From Planococcus sp. MER TA 32b (GTDB lineage Bacteria; Bacillota; Bacilli; Bacillales_A; Planococcaceae): a DNA stretch of 64,000 nt. Shown one piece after another: positions 47,190-55,701 of the stretch. Both the position numbers and the translations under genes were made by a program. How positions within the stretch are numbered: the first letter of the stretch is position 1; every line of letters begins with the position of its first letter. The stretch lies in the NCBI GenBank assembly GCA_023715185.1, contig JAMCAN010000001.1, positions 620,001-684,000 on the forward strand, in the 5' to 3' direction. Below the pieces are notes generated by a model that did not search any database, had not been told where the DNA came from, and was given only the letters and a program-made list of their open reading frames with translations.

Positions 47190-48134
47190 ATGAAACGAAT
47201 TATGATTACAGGTGCCCTGGGGCAGATCGGGTCGGAATTGACCGGGAAATTGCGCGGTATTTACGGAGCGGAAAACGTTTTGGCAACGGACATCCGTCCT
47301 TCTGATGACACCAGCGGCCCATTTGAAATCCTGGATGTAACGGATGCACAAAAAATGTACGACCTGGCCAAGGATTTTGGCGCGGATACGATGATGCATA
47401 TGGCGGCGCTATTGTCGGCTACTGCGGAAGAGAAACCGCTGCTTGCCTGGAATTTGAACATGGGCGGCCTCGTCAATGCATTGGAAGCGTCGCGTGAGCT
47501 TGGCATGCAATTCTTTACACCAAGTTCCATCGGAGCTTTTGGTCCATCCACCCCGAAAATGGACACACCACAGGACACCTTGCAGCGCCCAACGACCATG
47601 TACGGCGTCAATAAAGTCGCAGGCGAATTATTGTGTGATTATTATCACCAGAAATTCGGCGTCGATACACGCGGCGTCCGGTTCCCTGGACTGATCTCTT
47701 ACGTGGCTCAGCCAGGCGGCGGCACGACTGATTATGCGGTAGATATCTATTACAAAGCTTTGGAGCAAGGGAGCTACACTTCCTATATCGATAAAGGCAC
47801 TTACATGGATATGATGTATATGCCGGATGCTCTTCAGGCAATTGTTGACTTGATGGAAGCGGACCCTGCAAAACTTGAACACCGCAACGCGTTCAACGTG
47901 ACGGCTATGAGTTTCGAGCCGGAAAAGATTGCGGCTTCAATCCGCAAGCACCTCCCTGATTTCAAAATGAACTATGATGTGGATCCGGTCCGCCAGGCAA
48001 TTGCAGACAGCTGGCCGGACAGCATCGACGCATCAGCTGCGAAAAAAGAATGGGGCTTCAAGACAGCCTACGATCTGGATGCGATGACAGCGGATATGTT
48101 AGATAAGTTAAAAGCGAAATTGCAAAATGCTTGA
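47190..48134 (+). CDS. L-threonine 3-dehydrogenase, SDR (epimerase-like) type
   Basis: A 314-residue extended short-chain dehydrogenase: NAD loop [12 protein letters not shown], catalytic YGVNK (Tyr/Lys pair), [11 protein letters not shown] and [20 protein letters not shown]. This matches the NAD-epimerase-like threonine dehydrogenases known in Staphylococcus and Flavobacterium rather than the zinc MDR Tdh of E. coli. It makes 2-amino-3-ketobutyrate, the substrate of Kbl. The ATG at 47190 has GAGAGGAG upstream; an earlier in-frame ATG at 47142 has none. Confidence 0.88.
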   Translation: MKRIMITGALGQIGSELTGKLRGIYGAENVLATDIRPSDDTSGPFEILDVTDAQKMYDLAKDFGADTMMHMAALLSATAEEKPLLAWNLNMGGLVNALEASRELGMQFFTPSSIGAFGPSTPKMDTPQDTLQRPTTMYGVNKVAGELLCDYYHQKFGVDTRGVRFPGLISYVAQPGGGTTDYAVDIYYKALEQGSYTSYIDKGTYMDMMYMPDALQAIVDLMEADPAKLEHRNAFNVTAMSFEPEKIAASIRKHLPDFKMNYDVDPVRQAIADSWPDSIDASAAKKEWGFKTAYDLDAMTADMLDKLKAKLQNA

Positions 48135-48149
48135 ATGAGAAAAGCGACA

Positions 48150-48190
48150 GCAAAGAGATAGCCCAAATAGAATTTGGGCTATCTCTTTGC
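48150..48190. repeat. Perfect 19-bp inverted repeat after the threonine dehydrogenase
   Basis: Arms at 48150-48168 and 48172-48190 are exactly complementary with a 3-base loop. No T-run follows, so it is an atypical terminator or a cruciform-forming element. Confidence 0.7.
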
Positions 48191-48217
48191 GACGAAGCAG
48201 CGAAGCGATGCAGGAGC
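48187..48217 (+). repeat. 31-bp dispersed repeat, copy 1
   Basis: TTGCGACGAAGC, then a 0-1 base difference, then GCGAAGCGATGCAGGAGC, is repeated at 62451-62482. It abuts the 19-bp inverted repeat and lies upstream of MITE-like copy B. Confidence 0.6.
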
Positions 48218-48330
48218 GCATCTTTGTCCCTCGCCGCCGGTTGCTACATTTTATACCTGTAGAAACATGTGAATATTTTTCTCAGTAAACCAAAAGAGTT
48301 GGATTACTTATTTATAGAAAGTAATTCTGA

Positions 48331-48491
48331 GATATGGAGCAAAACAGCGAGACTCCCAAGGGAGCAGAAACGGAGTTGGCTTTCCAACTCCGTTTCGAGC
48401 GAAGTGCTGAGATCCACTCGGGCGAAGGGGACCGAGTCCGAGTTAGCTCAGTGCGAGCCCCAAGGAAAGCGAAGCTGTTTTGCGCAATATC
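48331..48491. repeat. MITE-like palindromic element, copy B
   Basis: A 161-bp element with ends GATATGGAGCAAAACAGC and GCTGTTTTGCGCAATATC (16 of 18 complementary), sharing AAGTGCTGAGATCCACTCGG with copy A. It is longer by an internal hairpin (AACGGAGTTGG with CCAACTCCGTT at 48369-48395). Nothing is encoded. Confidence 0.75.
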
Positions 48492-48522
48492 GATTACTTA
48501 TCTTTACCTTTTTCTAAACAAG

Positions 48523-48559
48523 CTGAAAAAATGCCATCCGCGACCGCGGATGGCATTTT
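48523..48559 (-). terminator. Intrinsic terminator of the YjiH-family gene
   Basis: A 15-bp inverted repeat (AAAATGCCATCCGCG and its complement) with a T-run on the minus strand. Confidence 0.85.
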
Positions 48560-48568
48560 CTCTTTTTA

Positions 48569-49939
48569 TTAGAATAGCAGATGAGCAACTCCGGCAATGA
48601 TCGGCAATGCGATAATTGTGCGAAGCAGGAAAATGACGATCAAATCAAGGATATTGACCGGGATTTTCGAACCGAGCAGGATTCCGCCGACTTCTGACAA
48701 GTAAATCAGCTGAGTGACAGACATTGTTGCTACTACGAAACGGGTCATTTCAGATTCAATGCCTGACCCAAGGATAGCTGGCAGGAACATATCGGCAAAG
48801 CCGACAACCATCAACTGGGCCGCTTCAGCCGCTTCTGGAATGCCAAGCAAATTCAGGTATGGAACAAACGGTGCGCCAAGAATAACGAAAAGATCTGTAT
48901 ATGTAGCCAGGATTAAGGCAATGGTTCCGAATGCCATAACAACTGGTGCAACACCGATCCACATATCCAGCACATTTTTGAAACCATCTTTGAGGAAATT
49001 GCTGACTGAACGGTTGCGGTCAGCTTTTTGAAGCGCTTTTTCCAAACCATACGTTGCTACATTATAGCCTTTAGGAACATCTTCCGTTTGGGACTCCTGT
49101 TCAGAACCATCGATATAAGTTGTTGGTTTGCGAGTCAAAGGATAGATGCGGGGCATGATCAATGCGAGAATGACGCCCGAAAGAATAACTGTTCCGTAAT
49201 AAGGAAGGAAATAACTTGCTAAACCGATTTCGCCGATAACAACAATCGCGAAAGTGATGGATACAACTGAGAATGTTGTTCCGATAATTGCCGCTTCACG
49301 CTGTGTGTATTTATTGTCTTCATACTGCTTGCTTGTCAACAGTACTCCGATTGTCCCGTCTCCTACCCACGAAGCCAAAGCATCAATGGAAGAACGGCCT
49401 GGAAGCCGGAATAAAGGACGCATGATTTTCATCATCATGGAACTGAAGAATTCAAGAAGTCCGAAATTCATTAACAGGGGCAATAACAGTCCCGCAAACA
49501 GGAAGATTGTGAACAGGAATGACAATAATCCATCTTCACCATCTAATAAGAGACCACCTGTATCTCCACTCCAGACTGCTTCCGGTCCGATCTGGAACAA
49601 GACCATAAACGCGAATACTGCAGCTACAACGCGTGTAATCGTCCAAAAAAGGCTGACATTGAAGAGCTTGTCAAAAAACGGGACATTCTCGTCTTTATTC
49701 GGTTTTTTGGTTATGTACGCCAATGATCCGATGGCCGCAATAGACAGGAGGACGAGCAGAATCCATGGTACGACTGAAGCGATGTTATCCGCCATCCAGT
49801 TAGCGAGTACAGCGATGGTGACCATCCATTCCGTATCGCCGTCAGCATTGGTGGTAGGTATCGGAACCAAGAAAAGCAGGATACCCAGTAATGATGGAAT
49901 GAGAAATAAGAGCCATGTTGATGTTGAGAATTTTTTCAT
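48569..49939 (-). CDS. YjiH-family membrane protein (nucleoside-recognition/Gate domain)
   Basis: A 456-residue polytopic protein with about ten helices. The Gate-domain blocks ASWVGDGTIGVLLTSKQYED and FADMFLPAILGSGIESEMTRF are visible; the latter marks the YjiH group. The family is presumed to move or sense a small solute, identity unknown. The start at 49939 (MKKFSTSTW) has AAAAGGGG 7 bases upstream; the 11-residue upstream extension is not supported. Confidence 0.78.
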   Translation of the reverse strand: MKKFSTSTWLLFLIPSLLGILLFLVPIPTTNADGDTEWMVTIAVLANWMADNIASVVPWILLVLLSIAAIGSLAYITKKPNKDENVPFFDKLFNVSLFWTITRVVAAVFAFMVLFQIGPEAVWSGDTGGLLLDGEDGLLSFLFTIFLFAGLLLPLLMNFGLLEFFSSMMMKIMRPLFRLPGRSSIDALASWVGDGTIGVLLTSKQYEDNKYTQREAAIIGTTFSVVSITFAIVVIGEIGLASYFLPYYGTVILSGVILALIMPRIYPLTRKPTTYIDGSEQESQTEDVPKGYNVATYGLEKALQKADRNRSVSNFLKDGFKNVLDMWIGVAPVVMAFGTIALILATYTDLFVILGAPFVPYLNLLGIPEAAEAAQLMVVGFADMFLPAILGSGIESEMTRFVVATMSVTQLIYLSEVGGILLGSKIPVNILDLIVIFLLRTIIALPIIAGVAHLLF

Positions 49940-50050
49940 TGATTTTCCCCTTTTCTTTGTGCATAAAAACACATTATAACTACTGATTATACAGCATTTT
50001 TCCCCTAAAAACGCTTTCAGTAATATTGTTTATTTTATCTGACAACAATA

Positions 50051-50284
50051 GAAAAGCGCAAGCGCCCGTTTAGCTCTGAAAGGCATAAGACAGAACAGCG
50101 GCGCGGTCCTGACCGCAGAGCTGGGCTGGCTTATGACCCGAAGAGCTGGGCGCTGGAGTCTGGACTGAAGAAAAGCGCAAGCGCCCGTTTAGCTCTGAAA
50201 GGCATAAGACAGAACAGCGGCGCGGTCCTGACCGCAGAGCTGGGCTGGCTTATGACCCGAAGAGCTGGGCGCTGGAGTCTGGAC
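50051..50284. repeat. Tandem pair of identical 115-bp structured repeats
   Basis: Two identical 115-bp units (50051-50165, 50170-50284) separated by TGAA. Each can fold as nested stems: AGCGCCC with GGGCGCT, AGCTCT with AGAGCT, CATAAG with CTTATG, and an inner GCGGT-CCTG-ACCGC hairpin. The opening GAAAAGCGCAAGCGCC resembles a widespread intergenic repeat of Bacillaceae (from memory). The lack of any difference between the units implies a recent duplication. Confidence 0.88.
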
Positions 50285-50346
50285 ACAGCCATTCTGCTTC
50301 TTAAGATTCAATAAACTTATAAGTTCATACTATTGTAGAAGCAAAA

Positions 50347-50385
50347 GAAAAAACACCCTTATTTTCAATTAAGAAAATCAGGGTG
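50347..50385 (-). terminator. Intrinsic terminator of yojF-bshB2
   Basis: CACCCT/AGGGTG outer and ATTTTC/GAAAAT inner stems, followed on the minus strand by TTTTTT. Confidence 0.8.
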
Positions 50386-50393
50386 CAAATTAC

Positions 50394-51083
50394 TCAGAAA
50401 GACGATTCAAAATCATCTTCCCAGCGGTAAGTATAGAAGCGCTCTTTCGTCAGCCAGTTTTCAGTTTCGGCATCGCCCTGCGCCAGTTTATGTTCCATTT
50501 CTTCCAGCATCCAGGCAGTTTGGGATATGTGTGCTTTCATAGAAGCCATTTTATGGTCTCTGACCGGTGTAATGTCATAGACGATATCCGGATTGCCGAG
50601 AACTTCCAGCGTGTTATTGGCAAACGCCACGCAATGAAGTTTCGGACGGTCTTCCATCCGCCGGACAGCCCGTACTACAGCGCGTGCTGTCGCTTCATGG
50701 TCAGGATGGACGGCGAACTTCGGATAGAACGTAATGATCAAAGACGGATCTAATTCCTCGATAAGATCCGTCATCATGCCGACCATTTTTTCGTCGTCTT
50801 CGAATTCAATCGTTTTATCGCGCAGCCCCATCATCCGAAGGTCGGTCAAACCGATGGCTTCGGCGGAGGCTTTCAATTCTTTTTTGCGGATTTCCGGGAG
50901 TGACTCCCGTGTCGCAAACGGCGGGTTTCCTAAGTTCCGGCCCATTTCACCAAGTGTGAGGCAGGCATATGTAACCGGCGTACCCTGTTTAATATGTGTA
51001 GTCATCGTTCCGGACACACCGAACGCTTCATCATCCGGGTGAGGGAACACCACCAGTACATGTCTTTCTTTTGGTATCGTCAT
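50394..51083 (-). CDS. bshB2: Bacillithiol biosynthesis deacetylase BshB2
   Basis: A 229-residue PIG-L/LmbE-like zinc deacetylase. FPHPDDEAFG at residues 13-22 holds the zinc and catalytic residues, and VHPDHEATARAVV supplies the other ligand. It removes acetyl from GlcNAc-malate in bacillithiol synthesis (BshB2, B. subtilis YojG) or deacetylates related conjugates. Pairing with yojF directly upstream, as in B. subtilis, separates it from BshB1. AAGGGGG precedes the ATG. Confidence 0.87.
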   Translation of the reverse strand: MTIPKERHVLVVFPHPDDEAFGVSGTMTTHIKQGTPVTYACLTLGEMGRNLGNPPFATRESLPEIRKKELKASAEAIGLTDLRMMGLRDKTIEFEDDEKMVGMMTDLIEELDPSLIITFYPKFAVHPDHEATARAVVRAVRRMEDRPKLHCVAFANNTLEVLGNPDIVYDITPVRDHKMASMKAHISQTAWMLEEMEHKLAQGDAETENWLTKERFYTYRWEDDFESSF

Positions 51084-51095
51084 CTCGATTCCCCC

Positions 51096-51446
51096 TTAAT
51101 AACTGAACGGTGTTTCGCTGATTTGCAGCGCCACCGCCAATTTGCCTGATCCGTCATGCCCTGCAAGCAGCAGGCGTCCCTGGTCATCCATTTCGTAATG
51201 CGTGATTCCCTGCGCGTAAACCCAGCCATGCGGCAATTTCAGGCCGACACGGTGCGGGCTGTCGCCGACCACTTTGCCTAATTCATAATTGATGACCACA
51301 TTTCGGATAAAAGCTCCGGCATTGAAGAATGCTTCATTAAAATGGCTGGCATAGGATCCATTCGTGGTTTCCAGGTGAAGATAAACATCTTTCCCGGCGA
51401 ACGCATCCAATTGGACCTGCAATTTCTTCACTTCGACTAATTCCAC
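51096..51446 (-). CDS. yojF: YojF family protein (DUF1806)
   Basis: A 116-residue soluble protein beginning MELVEVKKLQ with the DUF1806 features YLHLETTNGSYASHF and GAFIRNVVINYELGK. Its function is unknown; the conserved pairing with bshB2 links it to bacillithiol metabolism. The GTG at 51446 with GAGGAGG 7 bases upstream gives exactly the usual length; the ATG at 51467 overlaps that ribosome site. It is 12 bp upstream of bshB2. Confidence 0.85.
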   Translation of the reverse strand: MELVEVKKLQVQLDAFAGKDVYLHLETTNGSYASHFNEAFFNAGAFIRNVVINYELGKVVGDSPHRVGLKLPHGWVYAQGITHYEMDDQGRLLLAGHDGSGKLAVALQISETPFSY

Positions 51447-51586
51447 GATAAAACCCTCCTCAAACAATCCGTATCTTATAAGTATATGGAAAAAATACCG
51501 AGATTGCGATTAGTTAGCTCTACGGGTTCCGAAATAATGGTAGAATAATGAAAGAGAGAATTTTCCAACAAAAGAGGATGGGGCAC

Positions 51587-52450
51587 ATGAAGTTATTGCT
51601 GAAGTTTTTTATTGCTGTAGCAGGAATTATCCTTGCCAGCAGTTTGCCGGTTCTGATAGCCGGCTGGTTAAAAGGGCAATGGAGATGGAATATTTATTTT
51701 GAATCCATCGGCACGACCCTGCAGGAATTATGGCCGATCAACGAAATCGCTTTTTTCAATTACCGTGCGCAAAGGCCGATGCCGTTATTTCCAAATGTTT
51801 TTGAATACATAACTTACTCGCTGCAAATCCTGTTTTTGGCTTTGCTGGTGGCAGTGATAGTTTCTTTAGGGTTAACGATCATTACGATGCTGCTTTCAGA
51901 AAAAGCTCGGGAAAGAGTAAAGATGGCTCTCTATTTTCTGGAGTCGGTTCCAGACCTTTTGATCATCATGCTGGCTCAGCTGGCAGTTGTCCTGTTCTTC
52001 AAACAAACAGGGATTCTGATTTCCAAAATAGCCGCGGTAGGGGACGACCGGATTTACTGGCTTCCGGTGCTGTGCCTGGCTATTCTGCCGACCATTCAAT
52101 TGTATCGTCTGGCGATGCTGACGTTTCAGGAAGAAGAGCGCCAGATGTATGTGGATCTTGCCCGTGCGCTTGGCTTTTCGAAAGTCTATATCGTTCTGGT
52201 GCATATGTTCCGCAATGCCATCATAAGTGTTTTTTTCCAGTCCAAGAAAACAATGTGGTTCATGCTGTCGAATCTGTTCATTCTAGAGCTGATGTTCAAT
52301 TTGCCCGGCATCATGCTGTTTCTTCGCGATAATATGTATCCGGCCGGTTTCCTCGTTACAGTATTCAGCTTTTTCTTGCCGATGTTCTTCTTGTACAGCC
52401 TGGGCGAATGGTATTTCGTGCGCCGCATGCGCGGAAAGGAGGCGGTGTAA
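51587..52450 (+). CDS. Peptide/nickel-type ABC transporter permease (DppB/OppB-like)
   Basis: A 287-residue permease with about six helices and the inner-membrane coupling loop YVDLARALGFSKVYIVLVHM (EAA motif form), as in OppB/DppB. It should pair with the next gene product to form the channel of an ABC importer. No ATPase or solute-binding protein gene is adjacent. The ATG at 51587 is preferred (ribosome site GAGGATGGGG); the ATG at 51578 overlaps it. Confidence 0.8.
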   Translation: MKLLLKFFIAVAGIILASSLPVLIAGWLKGQWRWNIYFESIGTTLQELWPINEIAFFNYRAQRPMPLFPNVFEYITYSLQILFLALLVAVIVSLGLTIITMLLSEKARERVKMALYFLESVPDLLIIMLAQLAVVLFFKQTGILISKIAAVGDDRIYWLPVLCLAILPTIQLYRLAMLTFQEEERQMYVDLARALGFSKVYIVLVHMFRNAIISVFFQSKKTMWFMLSNLFILELMFNLPGIMLFLRDNMYPAGFLVTVFSFFLPMFFLYSLGEWYFVRRMRGKEAV

Positions 52451-53461
52451 ATGTGGAAGCAGCCTTATTTTGTCATCGGCTTCAGCATTATCGCTTTCTT
52501 CCTTGCAGGAAGTTTTATCTATGAATGGATATGGGGCAATGTGCCACGCCAGATTTATTACATAATGGAAGGCGGACGTGCGGTGGAAGGCGCGCCGATT
52601 TCGCCGAACTGGCAATTCCCGCTGGGTTCGGATGAATTCGGCTATGACCTTCTGGGCAAGCTGATGCTAGGCGCGAAATATACGATTCTTGCGGCTTTGG
52701 CGGTAGGGGCTCTGCGCATGCTGATCGCTGTGCCGCTTGGCTATATTCTCGGCACCTATCTGGATAAGCACCGCAAGTGGATATCGAGTCTTGCCGACTC
52801 GATGCATTATATTCCGCTTACACTGTTCGCGGCGTTTGTATTGACTCCGGTCCTGTGGATGCCGCCGGAAGGTTTTACGAATACAATTTGGGAACGGATC
52901 GGTATACAGGTCCTGATCATGGCATTGTTGACGGTTCCGATTGTCGCAATATTAATAGCCAACGAAGCTGCGCTGCTGCGTGATAAAGAATTCATCCTTG
53001 CAGCGAAAACACTCGGAGCTGGACGGTTCCGGATTATCCGCAAACACCTGTATCCGCAAATGCGTGAAAAGATTGCGGTGCTGTACGGACAGCAGGTCAT
53101 GGAGACATTCATCGTTTTCGCTCACCTTGGGCTTCTGAAACTGTTCCTGGGAGGCACAAAGGTCAGTTATGATCCGATGTTCGGCGATCCGCCAATGTCG
53201 ATTTCCTACGAGTGGGCGGGATTATTCGGTTCAACATTCCGTTATCTCCAAAGTGCGCCATGGCTGCCGCTTGCGCCTGTGCTGTTCATCGGACTGACGA
53301 TTTTCGCGGTGTCGCTGATGATGGAAGGCTATCTGCGATCCAAAAATCCGAAAGTGAAAAAAATGCAGAAAGGGAAAGCCGAAGAACCATTGGTTGAATG
53401 GAACCGTGAGCAATTGCGGGCAGGGATGGTAAGATTAAAGGAAAAAAATCAATTGAAATAA
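52451..53461 (+). CDS. Peptide/nickel-type ABC transporter permease (DppC/OppC-like)
   Basis: A 336-residue permease. Residues 1-75 hold the first helix and the typical N-terminal domain (FPLGSDEFGYDLLGKLMLGAKYT), and the EAA loop is EFILAAKTLGAGRFRIIRKH. It starts immediately after the stop of its partner, whose 3' end carries AAAGGAGG for it. The C-terminus has an extra charged tail of about 40 residues. The ATPases must be encoded elsewhere if the transporter is functional. Confidence 0.82.
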   Translation: MWKQPYFVIGFSIIAFFLAGSFIYEWIWGNVPRQIYYIMEGGRAVEGAPISPNWQFPLGSDEFGYDLLGKLMLGAKYTILAALAVGALRMLIAVPLGYILGTYLDKHRKWISSLADSMHYIPLTLFAAFVLTPVLWMPPEGFTNTIWERIGIQVLIMALLTVPIVAILIANEAALLRDKEFILAAKTLGAGRFRIIRKHLYPQMREKIAVLYGQQVMETFIVFAHLGLLKLFLGGTKVSYDPMFGDPPMSISYEWAGLFGSTFRYLQSAPWLPLAPVLFIGLTIFAVSLMMEGYLRSKNPKVKKMQKGKAEEPLVEWNREQLRAGMVRLKEKNQLK

Positions 53462-53473
53462 AACAGGACGTTA

Positions 53474-53506
53474 AAAACCCTCACGAATAGTGAGGGTTTT
53501 GTTTTT
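53474..53506. terminator. Bidirectional intrinsic terminator
   Basis: AAAACCCTCAC-GAATA-GTGAGGGTTTT, overlapping the 3' end of the minus-strand HAAS gene. Confidence 0.85.
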
Positions 53507-54242
53507 TATTCTGAAACAGTAAATACAGCATCAAAAGGATGAAGCCGGCGACAAAGACACCCATATTGGCATACAACGCTGTCATTTCATCGACGTCCAT
53601 GAAACTCATGACAAAATCAGGGCCAAACAAAAACAGTGGAAGAATGATTGTGATCCATGTTTTTGACCAGATGGCGCCGATGAAGAAAATGAGGACTCCC
53701 ATAGCCGCAATAACCCACATCATTGCTCTTGAAGGCGTGTAGAACGGCTGGAAATAGAAAATATCAAGCAGCAATACTGCAGACATCAGGCCAACAGTAA
53801 TCAGCTGGATGCCGATGAAGATGGTAAATTCCTTTTTCTTTGACCATGTATTCCCAGCGATCTTCCGGAACGTGAAAATATATGCGCCGATGCTTGCCGC
53901 AGCGATCAATGGGAATGCGATCAACTTCAACAAGGAAAAACTCAAATCACCTCTGATGGCTGAACCTGTAACGAAATAGGCGATTAACAGCAGGATGAAC
54001 ATCGGCATAAGTTTGATAAGTCCGTAAAAGTCTGTTGTCATTTCACTGCTGATATTTTTCATATAAGCTTCAGGCGATCCGCCCGTAACAGTTTCCAGAT
54101 TTTTGCCGCGGTTTTCCGCATCTTCCAGATGGGCGCGCAGCTCCTCGGCAATTTCCTTGATTTCTGCATCTTTTTTGCCTGAAGTCATTAAGTAAAGCCT
54201 CAAGTTGGCGATAAAGTCTTCGCTTGCTTTCGATAACGTCAT
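53481..54242 (-). CDS. HAAS-domain membrane protein paired with PadR regulator
   Basis: A 253-residue protein. The N-terminal ~65 residues form the helical HAAS module (SEDFIANLRLYLMTSGKKDA, EIAEELRAHLEDAENRGKN), followed by six to seven membrane helices. HAAS proteins are typically encoded after a PadR regulator and are thought to transmit a membrane signal to it. The gene follows padR with no gap; AAAGGAGG lies at the end of padR. Function beyond this is unknown. Confidence 0.8.
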   Translation of the reverse strand: MTLSKASEDFIANLRLYLMTSGKKDAEIKEIAEELRAHLEDAENRGKNLETVTGGSPEAYMKNISSEMTTDFYGLIKLMPMFILLLIAYFVTGSAIRGDLSFSLLKLIAFPLIAAASIGAYIFTFRKIAGNTWSKKKEFTIFIGIQLITVGLMSAVLLLDIFYFQPFYTPSRAMMWVIAAMGVLIFFIGAIWSKTWITIILPLFLFGPDFVMSFMDVDEMTALYANMGVFVAGFILLMLYLLFQNKKQNPHYS

Positions 54243-54566
54243 CTAAATTTCCTCCTTTACAAGTCGATTGACGGACATGGATAAACTTTCCCACCGTTCT
54301 TTGAATTCAAGGTATTCTTTTTCACCGTCTGGCGTAAGTGTGTAGTATTTTCGTTTTGGACCACTCGGTGATTCTTTCATGACCGATTTTACAAAGCCTT
54401 CTTTTTGCAGCCGCAGGAGCACCGGATAGATGCTTCCTTCGCTGACCATCCGAAAACCGTAAAGCTCCAATTTCTCAATCATTTCATAGCCATATGTTTC
54501 GCCTTTATTGATGATCGCCAGCAGGCAGCCATCGAGAATTCCTTTAAGCATCTGACTTGATGACAT
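54243..54566 (-). CDS. PadR-family transcriptional regulator
   Basis: A 107-residue winged-helix repressor: LLAIINKGETYGYEMIEKLE (helix-turn-helix start), EGSIYPVLLRLQKEGFVKS and KRKYYTLTPDGEKEYLEFKE (wing and dimer helix). The start at 54566 follows AGAGGTGA; the frame is open further up through its operator region and that part is rejected. Three copies of one palindrome upstream (54583-54683) are probable operators, so autoregulation is likely. Confidence 0.88.
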   Translation of the reverse strand: MSSSQMLKGILDGCLLAIINKGETYGYEMIEKLELYGFRMVSEGSIYPVLLRLQKEGFVKSVMKESPSGPKRKYYTLTPDGEKEYLEFKERWESLSMSVNRLVKEEI

Positions 54567-54582
54567 CACTTCACCTCTTTCT

Positions 54583-54683
54583 CTAGATTGTATAGCAAGA
54601 TAGTGGGTCGTTTTACTGCTAAGTTGTAATACAATATAGCATATCAATTGAAATGGAGTCAACTACTTTGTAAAGCAAGGTAG
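54583..54683. promoter_or_regulatory. Three copies of a 21-bp palindromic operator, probably for PadR
   Basis: Each copy fits CTA-N2-TTG-N5-CAA-N2-TAG: 54583-54603, 54619-54639 and 54663-54683, with centres 36 and 44 bp apart. They fill the gap between padR (minus) and the GNAT gene (plus), so both may be controlled. Copies 1 and 3 share TTGTA(T/A)AGCAAG(A/G)TAG. Confidence 0.72.
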
Positions 54684-54760
54684 CGTTGAAGGAGAAGGAA
54701 CTTTTATGCACAACAGCGAATTTATTAATCTGAAGTAATCAGGCTAAAGGGGATATGAAG

Positions 54761-55645
54761 ATGGTTGAAATCAGAAGGTTGTCGGAATGCACGATCGAAC
54801 AAGGGACAGAGGCGTGGAATAAAGGATTTGAAGGCTATCATTTTGATATGACGACAACTCCGGAAGCCTTTGAAAAGAGAATGGAACAGGAAGGGCTTTC
54901 AAGAGAATTTTCTGTGGTAGCGTTTGACGGCGAGGAACCGGTGGGCCTTGTGCTGAATGGAATCAGGGAATATGCAGGAAGAAAAATCGGCTGGAATGGC
55001 GGCACGGGCGTAGCGATGTCTTTTCGCAAAAAAGGCGTCGGCATGCAATTGATGGAAAAGACGCTCGAAATCCTGGAAGAAGAGAATGTGGAAGTGGCCA
55101 CGCTTGAAGCGATTTCAGGCAATGAAAAAGCAATCGCATTATATAAGAAGCTTGGCTATGAAATTGTGGATGAACTTCATTTCATGAAATTGGACGGGGC
55201 AGTGGAAGGCGAGTCGAATGATGCGCCTGAAAAATACAGCCTGCGGAAAGCGGATCCGGAAGAAATCGGGCAGCTGCCATTTTACAGGTGGGATTTTCCC
55301 TGGCAGATCCAATGGCAAAGTGTCCGGGACGGCGAAGGCTTGGTCGCATTGGATGGAGAAGGCAAGCCATCAGGATATGCGTTTTACAGGAGATTGAACG
55401 ATGAGGAAGGAAATCATTCCCGCACGGTACTGTATCAATGCGAAACCGCGCCGGATGAAAAGGCGAGGGAAGAAATTACAAATGCGCTTTTAGACAGCGT
55501 CTTTGAAAATTTCGCAGATGCAATCAGCCGCACAGCGGTCAATGTGCCTGTGTCAGCAAATGCCATGACCTGCAAGGTTCTGCAGGATAGAGGGTTTGAG
55601 AAAAATATATCGCAGGTATTTATGAAAAAAGGGCTGAAGAAATAA
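54761..55645 (+). CDS. GNAT-family N-acetyltransferase with second degenerate domain
   Basis: A 294-residue protein. The N-terminal GNAT domain (about 1-145) has the acetyl-CoA loop VAMSFRKKGVGMQLMEK and the typical NEKAIALYKKLGYEI; the C-terminal half (about 160-294) looks like a second, degenerate GNAT fold ending in LQDRGFEKN. The substrate is unknown. The ATG at 54761 has AAAGGGG 8 bases upstream; the ATG at 54755 is too close. Divergence from padR across the three operators suggests shared control. Confidence 0.8.
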   Translation: MVEIRRLSECTIEQGTEAWNKGFEGYHFDMTTTPEAFEKRMEQEGLSREFSVVAFDGEEPVGLVLNGIREYAGRKIGWNGGTGVAMSFRKKGVGMQLMEKTLEILEEENVEVATLEAISGNEKAIALYKKLGYEIVDELHFMKLDGAVEGESNDAPEKYSLRKADPEEIGQLPFYRWDFPWQIQWQSVRDGEGLVALDGEGKPSGYAFYRRLNDEEGNHSRTVLYQCETAPDEKAREEITNALLDSVFENFADAISRTAVNVPVSANAMTCKVLQDRGFEKNISQVFMKKGLKK

Positions 55646-55680
55646 AAAAAGGAGGACGCATTTTTCAGCGTCCTCCTTTT
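55646..55680. terminator. Bidirectional intrinsic terminator
   Basis: AAAAGGAGGACGC pairs with GCGTCCTCCTTTT. Confidence 0.88.
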
Positions 55681-55701
55681 CTATTGAAGAATCCGGAAGA
55701 A

